This document shows, one piece after another, positions 31,473 to 36,589 of a stretch of 36,589 nucleotides of DNA (positions are counted from its first letter, which is position 1; each line of letters begins with the position of its first letter). Made by a program: the position numbers and the translations under genes. Source of the stretch: Acidobacteriota bacterium (GTDB lineage: Bacteria; Acidobacteriota; Vicinamibacteria; Vicinamibacterales; SCN-69-37); NCBI GenBank assembly GCA_021824055.1, contig JAKALV010000001.1, forward strand, positions 1 to 36,589, written 5' to 3'. The notes beneath the pieces were generated by a model. It ran no database searches and was not told where the DNA came from. It saw only the letters and a list, made by a program, of their open reading frames with translations.

Positions 31473-33731
31473 GTGGCCCCCGTTTCCCTGCTGACACCCG
31501 AGCCCGCCGCGCCGGCACCGTCGCCGCGCCGGCGGCCCTTCGACAATCCGCGCCTGATCGGCACGGTGGTCTTTGCGCTGGTCGCGCTCCTGGTGTTCCT
31601 GTTCCTGGCCGCCACCCGCACCGAACAGCTGCGCCCGGAATTCATCAGCGACGTCGTGGTCTACGCGCTGTCCGCCGTCGATCTGGCGATGCTCGTGGCG
31701 CTCGTCTTCGTGCTGGCGCGCAACGTGCTGAAACTGTGGGTGGAGCGGCGGCGCGCGCTGCCGTTCGCGCGCTTTCGCGCCAAGCTCGTGGCGGCGTTGC
31801 TCGCGATGACGATCGTGCCGTCGGTGCTCGTGCTGCTGATCGGCAGCGAGATGATCAACAGCTCGGCGCAGCGCTGGTTCAGCACGCCGGCGGAGGAACT
31901 GGTGAACGCCGCCAATGACATCGCGCAGCGCGTCTACACCGACCGCGCGACCGTGGCCGTGGCGCGGGCCCAACGGCTGGCGTCGACCCTGGCCGCCGAC
32001 GCGGTGGCGGCCGGTGATCTCGCGGTGCTGCAGCCGCTGCTGGCGTCCGAAGTGGCGTCGACCTCGACCGGCATGGTCGAACTCTACCGGGTGGTGGACA
32101 ACCGGGACAGCGCACCGGACGCGGTGTTTCTGACCTCGGTGGGCGAGTCGAGCATGCCCCGCAGCCATGCGATGGCCTCGGCCGATCGGCTGGCCTCGCG
32201 CGTCGCCGCGTCCGGCCGGCCCGAGAAACTCGACGATCAGATCACGGATGTCCTGCTCATCCGGGCGGCGGCGCCGATCCGGGGTGTCGGCGGAACGATC
32301 GTCGGCGTGGTGGTGGCGTCCGAGGCGATGAGCGGCCAGATCAATGCGCGCGCGCGGTTCATGGCCGATGCGTTCAGCCAGTACCAGCAGCTGAGCGTGT
32401 TGAAGCGCCCGTTGCAGGGGTTCTACCTGTCGTTCTTCCTGATGGTCACGTTGCTGATTCTGGTCAGCGCGACGTGGTTCGGGCTGTTCGTGGCGAAGCG
32501 GATCACGCGCCCCGTCCAGATGCTCGCGGAAGGCGCGCGCGCCGTCGGCGCCGGTCAGCTCGATCTGCGCATCGAACCCGATTCGAGCGATGAGCTCGGA
32601 TCGCTGGTCGAGGCCTTCAACACGATGGCCGCGGAGCTGCGCACGAGTCACGAGCGCCTCGACGCGCGCCGCCGATACATCGAGACGATTCTCGAGCGTG
32701 TCGCCACCGGCGTGATCTCGCTGACGGCCGACGGCAGAGTCTCCACGGTGAACGGCGCGGCGCAGCGGCTGCTGGGACTGGATGCCCGGGCGATCGGCCA
32801 GCCGGCGGCCAGCGTGTTTGCGCGGGAGGATCTCGCGCCGCTTCTGCCGATCATTGACGTCACCGGGCAGGGATGGCAGGCGGGCCTGGTCGAGGAGATC
32901 ACGCTGGCGCGCGAGGAACGGGAGATTCATCTCGCGGTGGCCTCCACGATGCTGATCGCGGAGGGCGGGAAGCGCGAGGGCGCGGTCGTGGTGCTCGACG
33001 ATGTGACCCCGCTGATCCGCGCGCAACGCGTGGCGGCCTGGCGCGACGTCGCGCGGCGCCTCGCGCATGAGATCAAGAACCCGCTCACCCCCATCCAGCT
33101 CAGCGCCGAGCGTCTGCAGCGGAATTTCGCCACCGCGCCGCCCAACGCGCGGGCCCTGGTCGAGGAGTGCACCGGAGCGATCATCACCGAGGTCGAGGCG
33201 CTGAAGGGACTGGTCGACGAGTTCGCGCAGTTTGCACGAATGCGGGGGCCCAAGCTGGTTCCGGCGGATCTGAACCTCCTCGCGGCCGATACCGTGCGGC
33301 TCTATCGCGGCGTGCTGCAGCAGGGGGCGCTCGAGCTGACGCACGATCTGCAGCCGGCGCTGCCGCCCGTGCGCGTGGATCCGGAGCAGATGCGGCAGGT
33401 GCTCATCAATCTGGTCGACAACGCGATCGATGCCCTCGGCGGCGCGGCCGCCGGCGCGCGGCCCAACGGCGAGCGTCCGCGCATCACCGTCGCCACCTCC
33501 CATGAGACCGGGAGCGGCGTCGTGCGGGTGACCGTGACGGACAACGGTCCGGGCATCCCGCTGGCCGACCGTGAAAAGCTGTTCCTGCCGTACTATTCGA
33601 CCAAGGGGCGCGGCAGCGGCCTCGGGCTGGCGATTGTCCGCCGCATCATCACGGAGCATGGAGGCACCGTGGAGGTCGCCGATGCCGTTTTGCAGGGGAC
33701 CGTGTTCACGGTGGACCTGCCGGCCGCATAG
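31473..33731 (+). CDS. NtrY-like membrane sensor histidine kinase
   Basis: A 752-residue kinase of the NtrY class. TM helices are at about 29-48, 62-84, 105-125 and 316-341, with an extracytoplasmic sensor region of about 190 residues between the third and fourth. HAMP is 340-392, PAS about 400-515 and HisKA has H532 in RLAHEIKNPLTPIQLSAERL. HATPase has N650 (LINLVDNAID), DNGPGI (690-695) and GSGLGLAI (714-721). The GTG start lies 5 bases after the DUF4390 stop and the response regulator begins 3 bases after this stop, so the three are coupled. The signal is unknown; in other bacteria NtrYX responds to nitrogen, oxygen or envelope state. Confidence 0.92.
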   Translation: MAPVSLLTPEPAAPAPSPRRRPFDNPRLIGTVVFALVALLVFLFLAATRTEQLRPEFISDVVVYALSAVDLAMLVALVFVLARNVLKLWVERRRALPFARFRAKLVAALLAMTIVPSVLVLLIGSEMINSSAQRWFSTPAEELVNAANDIAQRVYTDRATVAVARAQRLASTLAADAVAAGDLAVLQPLLASEVASTSTGMVELYRVVDNRDSAPDAVFLTSVGESSMPRSHAMASADRLASRVAASGRPEKLDDQITDVLLIRAAAPIRGVGGTIVGVVVASEAMSGQINARARFMADAFSQYQQLSVLKRPLQGFYLSFFLMVTLLILVSATWFGLFVAKRITRPVQMLAEGARAVGAGQLDLRIEPDSSDELGSLVEAFNTMAAELRTSHERLDARRRYIETILERVATGVISLTADGRVSTVNGAAQRLLGLDARAIGQPAASVFAREDLAPLLPIIDVTGQGWQAGLVEEITLAREEREIHLAVASTMLIAEGGKREGAVVVLDDVTPLIRAQRVAAWRDVARRLAHEIKNPLTPIQLSAERLQRNFATAPPNARALVEECTGAIITEVEALKGLVDEFAQFARMRGPKLVPADLNLLAADTVRLYRGVLQQGALELTHDLQPALPPVRVDPEQMRQVLINLVDNAIDALGGAAAGARPNGERPRITVATSHETGSGVVRVTVTDNGPGIPLADREKLFLPYYSTKGRGSGLGLAIVRRIITEHGGTVEVADAVLQGTVFTVDLPAA

Positions 33732-33734
33732 ATT

Positions 33735-35132
33735 ATGTCGTCCATTTTGATCGTCGATGACGAAGCTGGGGTGCGCGCGTCGCTCGCGGGCGTGTTGCGC
33801 GACGAGGGCTACACGGTGGATGCCGTGGAGAGCGGTGAAGCGTGTCTCGAGCAGGTGACGCGGCAGGCCTACGATGTGATCCTGCTCGACATCTGGCTGC
33901 CCGGCATCGACGGATTGGCCACCCTGGAACGCCTGCGTGAGCGGCGTGTGGAGGGGCCGGTCATCATGATTTCCGGCCATGGCACGGTCGAAACCGCCAT
34001 GCGCGCCACACGTCTCGGCGCGTTCGACTTCATCGAAAAGCCGCTGTCGATCGACAAGACCGTGCTGGCCGTGCGCAACGCGATTCGGCAGCGCCGCCTC
34101 GAGGTGGAGAACCGGGCGCTGCGCGCGCGCGTGGACCGCCCGCTCGTCATCGTGGGGGCCAGTCCCGTGATGGCCGCCTTGCGTGAGCAGATCGGCATGG
34201 CGGCGCCGACCAACGGCCGCGTCCTGATCTCCGGGGAAAACGGCACCGGCAAGGAACTGGTGGCGCGCCAGATTCACGCGCTCAGCCAGCGACGGACCGG
34301 CCCGTTCGTCGAAGTCAACTGCGCCGCCATCCCCGAAGAGCTGATTGAGTCCGAACTGTTCGGCCACATGAAGGGCGCGTTCACGGGGGCGGTGGCGGAT
34401 CGCCGGGGGAAGTTCGAGCTCGCCACCGGCGGCACGCTGTTCCTCGACGAAGTGGGCGACATGAGCCTGAAGACGCAGGCCAAGGTCCTGCGGGCGCTGC
34501 AGGAGCAGATCATCGAACCGGTGGGCGGCCACACGAGCGTGCGCGTGGACGTGCGGGTGCTGGCGGCGACCAACAAGGACCTGCCGGAGGAAATCCGCGC
34601 CGGCCGGTTCCGCGAGGACCTGTTCTTCCGGCTCAATGTCATTCCCCTGGCCGTGCCGCCGCTGCGGGAGCGCGGCGCCGATGTGATTCGGCTCGCGGAA
34701 CATTTCATCGCGGAGTTCGCCAGCGAATACGGGCGCCGCATGAAGCGCCTGACGCCCGAGGCCGCGCAGGCGCTGTGCGGCTATCGATGGCCGGGCAATG
34801 TGCGCGAACTGCGCAACGTGATCGAACGGCTGATGATCATGGTGCCGAGTGACACCATCGCGGTGGAGGATCTCTGGTTCCTCGACGAGCTGTTGGTGGT
34901 GCCGGTCCCGCCGGCCGCGGTGGCCCGGCCGGCGCTGGCCACCGGCGCGGCGGTCCGGCCGCTCTACGAGGCGCGCGACGCGTGGGAACGCGAGTATCTG
35001 TTGCAGGCCCTGGCGGCCTTCGACGGCAACATGTCGCGCACCGCGGATGCCCTCGGCGTGGAGCGCAGCAATCTGTATCGGAAGATGCGCGGCCTCGGGA
35101 TCCACACCCGCAAAGACGACGAACCGCTGTAG
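33735..35132 (+). CDS. NtrX-like sigma54-dependent response regulator
   Basis: A 465-residue activator. Receiver domain 1-120 (VDDE 7-10, phospho-acceptor D52, K102); AAA+ domain 138-370 with Walker A SGENGTGKE (166-174), the sigma54-contacting GAFTGA loop (214-219), Walker B LFLDE (235-239) and RFREDLFFRLNVIPL with the arginine finger region. The C-terminal Fis-type HTH (415-460) has AAFDGNMSRTADALGVERSN followed by LYRKMRGLGI. Intact GAFTGA and Walker motifs indicate a working sigma54 activator, unlike NtrX homologues that have lost them. It is the last gene of the unit starting with the flippase-like protein. One sigma54 promoter was found in the window, before tonB. Confidence 0.93.
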   Translation: MSSILIVDDEAGVRASLAGVLRDEGYTVDAVESGEACLEQVTRQAYDVILLDIWLPGIDGLATLERLRERRVEGPVIMISGHGTVETAMRATRLGAFDFIEKPLSIDKTVLAVRNAIRQRRLEVENRALRARVDRPLVIVGASPVMAALREQIGMAAPTNGRVLISGENGTGKELVARQIHALSQRRTGPFVEVNCAAIPEELIESELFGHMKGAFTGAVADRRGKFELATGGTLFLDEVGDMSLKTQAKVLRALQEQIIEPVGGHTSVRVDVRVLAATNKDLPEEIRAGRFREDLFFRLNVIPLAVPPLRERGADVIRLAEHFIAEFASEYGRRMKRLTPEAAQALCGYRWPGNVRELRNVIERLMIMVPSDTIAVEDLWFLDELLVVPVPPAAVARPALATGAAVRPLYEARDAWEREYLLQALAAFDGNMSRTADALGVERSNLYRKMRGLGIHTRKDDEPL

Positions 35133-35152
35133 CCCTGAAACGCGCGCCCGCG

Positions 35153-36043
35153 CTAGCCGCGGAGCTTGTTTTCCAGAACCTGGCCGTCGTGGAAGCGATC
35201 GAGCTGCAGGTACCAGGCGGCCGATGCGGTCAGCGCCGCCTGGGGAATCAGGCCGATGATCTCGCTCTCGAGCACCTCGACGCCGTACCGCGCGGCCTCC
35301 CGCTTGACCAGCTCGAAGACGCGGAACACGGGCGTCTTCTCGTAATTGGTCAGATTCATCGAGACCTGCACGATGTCCCGGTCACCCAGTTCGATGCCCA
35401 TCGCTTTCACAAACCGCAGGCCGCCCGAACTGTGGCGCACCGCGGTCGCGATCTTCTTGGCCACATCGAGACGGTGGGTGGCCAGGTTGATGTTGTAGGC
35501 GATCAGCGGCATGCGCGCGCCGATGACCGAGGCGCCCGCCGACGGATGCGGCTGCGCGGGGCCGAAGTCGGGCCGCCAGTCGGTGCCGGCCATCTTCGTC
35601 GCGAGTCCTTCGAATTCGCCGCGGCGGACGTCTTCGAGATTGTGACGCGAGGGCTGACTGGCGGCCTCTTCATACAGGTAGATCGGCAGCTGGTGCCGGT
35701 CGGCGACCTCTGCGGCAACCGCTTTCGCCATCGCCACGCAATCGCTCATCGTCACGCCCTCGATCGGCACGAACGGCACCACGTCGACGGCTCCCATGCG
35801 GGGATGCTCGCCGGTATGCCGCCGCAGATCGATCAGCGGCAGCGCCGCGTCGAAAAGGGCCAGCACCGCCGCCCGCACCTCCGCGGGTTCACCGGCAAAG
35901 GTGTATACGGTTCGGTTGTGCGACGAATCGGGCTTCACGTCGAGCAGGCGCACCCCGGTCTCCGTGATGGCGTTCGCGCAGGCGTCGAGGACGTCCTGCC
36001 GGCGGCCCTCGCTGATGTTCGGAATGCACTCGACAATGGCCAT
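35153..36043 (-). CDS. ftcD: Glutamate formiminotransferase
   Basis: Transfers the formimino group between N-formiminoglutamate and tetrahydrofolate (histidine degradation). The 296-residue protein contains only the formiminotransferase N- and C-subdomains; the cyclodeaminase half of the mammalian 541-residue enzyme is absent. VECIPNISEGR, SHNRTVYTFAG, the catalytic His in LRRHTGEHPRMGAVDVVPF (H80), PIYLYEEAASQPSRHNLEDV and GARMPLIAYNINLAT are all visible. No other histidine-degradation gene is near. Convergent with the NtrX gene (20-base gap) and divergent from the TPR gene. Confidence 0.93.
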   Translation of the reverse strand: MAIVECIPNISEGRRQDVLDACANAITETGVRLLDVKPDSSHNRTVYTFAGEPAEVRAAVLALFDAALPLIDLRRHTGEHPRMGAVDVVPFVPIEGVTMSDCVAMAKAVAAEVADRHQLPIYLYEEAASQPSRHNLEDVRRGEFEGLATKMAGTDWRPDFGPAQPHPSAGASVIGARMPLIAYNINLATHRLDVAKKIATAVRHSSGGLRFVKAMGIELGDRDIVQVSMNLTNYEKTPVFRVFELVKREAARYGVEVLESEIIGLIPQAALTASAAWYLQLDRFHDGQVLENKLRG

Positions 36044-36069
36044 GGCGGATTTGTACCACAGGAAGCCTC

Positions 36070-36098
36070 TTGTACTGTTCGAGCCGGGTCGCTATAAT
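36070..36098 (+). promoter_or_regulatory. Sigma70 promoter of the terminal TPR-like gene
   Basis: TTGTAC (36070-36075, 3/6), a 17-base spacer and a perfect TATAAT (36093-36098). The predicted start near 36105 leaves a leader of about 11 bases before the ATG at 36116. Confidence 0.55.
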
Positions 36099-36115
36099 CG
36101 CTGCCAGGCTGATTG

Positions 36116-36589
36116 ATGGCAGAGACTCGCCGCACCGATCTGCTCGATGCAGGTGCTGATCCCGATCGGGACAGCCGGGTGGAATCGTTGCTGGTGGAAG
36201 GACTCGACCGCTACTTCCTGGGCCGCTACGAAGACGCCATCCACATCTGGACCCGCGTACTGTTCCTTGATCGCACGCATCCCCGCGCCCGCGCGTACAT
36301 CGACCGGGCCCGCACGGCGCTCGCCGAACGCCAGCGGCGCGCCGATGAGCTGCTGCACGCCAGCCAGGCGCTGCTCGAGCAGGGGCGCACGAGCGATGCG
36401 CGGGAGCTGTTGACCGAAGCGATCGCCGCGACCGGCGATGACGAGCGGGCGGCCGCGCTCCGCATGCGCCTCGAGCGGGCGGAACGCGCCCAGTCGGGAT
36501 TGCCGGCTCGGGTTTCCAACCACGATTCGGCGGCATCCGAAACCGAGGCGTTCCTGCAGACCCCGGGGGTGTGGTGGACCCTGGTGGGT
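36116..36589 (+). CDS. TPR-like protein (partial, cut by window end)
   Basis: 158 codons are open from the ATG to the window edge. The region SLLVEGLDRYFLGRYEDAIH followed by IWTRVLFLDRTHPRARAYID has the tetratricopeptide pattern (G-x2-x-Y-E-x-A and P-x-A). A second helical pair (ELLHASQALLEQGRTSDARE, LLTEAIAATGDDERAAALR) looks like another repeat. No signal peptide is present. The rest of the protein, and so its output domain, lies outside the window. Confidence 0.75.
   Translation, partial: MAETRRTDLLDAGADPDRDSRVESLLVEGLDRYFLGRYEDAIHIWTRVLFLDRTHPRARAYIDRARTALAERQRRADELLHASQALLEQGRTSDARELLTEAIAATGDDERAAALRMRLERAERAQSGLPARVSNHDSAASETEAFLQTPGVWWTLVG

Noticed and set aside
31464..35105. A 1213-codon open frame on the minus strand opposite ntrY/ntrX
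   Set aside because: Its His/Arg-rich composition is typical of antisense frames in GC-rich DNA; the plus strand encodes two clear, motif-complete proteins.

Overview
The window is GC-rich and densely coded, and it comes from a Gram-negative bacterium: it carries TolC, RND permease, TonB and TatA proteins. The gene set is compatible with an Acidobacteriota-like organism (many TonB-domain, ECF sigma and efflux genes, a long cyanobacterial/plant-like IspH, an NtrYX pair linked to DUF4390, and groESL with a CIRCE-like operator). That placement is inference; no rRNA or marker phylogeny is available here. No tRNA, rRNA, CRISPR array, phage or insertion sequence was seen, so this looks like ordinary chromosome.

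From 1 to 12378, ten genes all read on the minus strand with gaps of at most 54 bases. In transcription order they are a SpoIID-domain lipoprotein, an ECF sigma factor, its zinc-finger anti-sigma factor, ispH, a Spy/CnrX-like LTxxQ periplasmic protein, TolC, a first membrane-fusion adaptor, an RND permease, a second MacA-like adaptor and a MacB/LolD-type ATPase cut by the window edge. Leaving out ispH, the set resembles the cnrYXH-cnrCBA arrangement: sigma, anti-sigma, periplasmic sensor, then tripartite efflux. From 12407 to 18816 the plus strand carries a multi-domain histidine kinase, pckA, gatB and two small unknown proteins, the first behind a good sigma70 promoter.

From 18817 to 20966 (minus) lies a second sigma unit: ECF sigma, membrane anti-sigma-like protein and secreted TonB-domain protein. 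RNase R follows on plus, then tatA (minus) and tonB (plus) diverge; tonB has a convincing sigma54 -24/-12 element. A bidirectional terminator separates tonB from groEL. groESL is driven by a sigma70 promoter overlapped by a 9-9-9 inverted repeat related to CIRCE but altered symmetrically in both arms.

Upstream of groES is the one long non-coding region (26569-27073). It holds two facing arrays of an 8-base G-rich repeat around a roughly 106-base centre, with G-quadruplex and giant-hairpin potential. Beyond it lie, on minus, an orphan Fis-type HTH protein, purC and a DUF4097-like exported protein, then on plus a tightly overlapped unit: flippase-like membrane protein, nrdR, DUF4390, ntrY-like kinase and ntrX-like sigma54 activator. 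The window ends with glutamate formiminotransferase (minus) and the start of a TPR-type protein (plus) behind a TATAAT promoter.

The best candidates for something not yet described are the facing octamer arrays at groESL, the symmetric CIRCE variant, the cnr-like efflux unit with ispH inside it and an LTPEQ helix inserted in one adaptor, and the possible NtrX-sigma54-TonB link.
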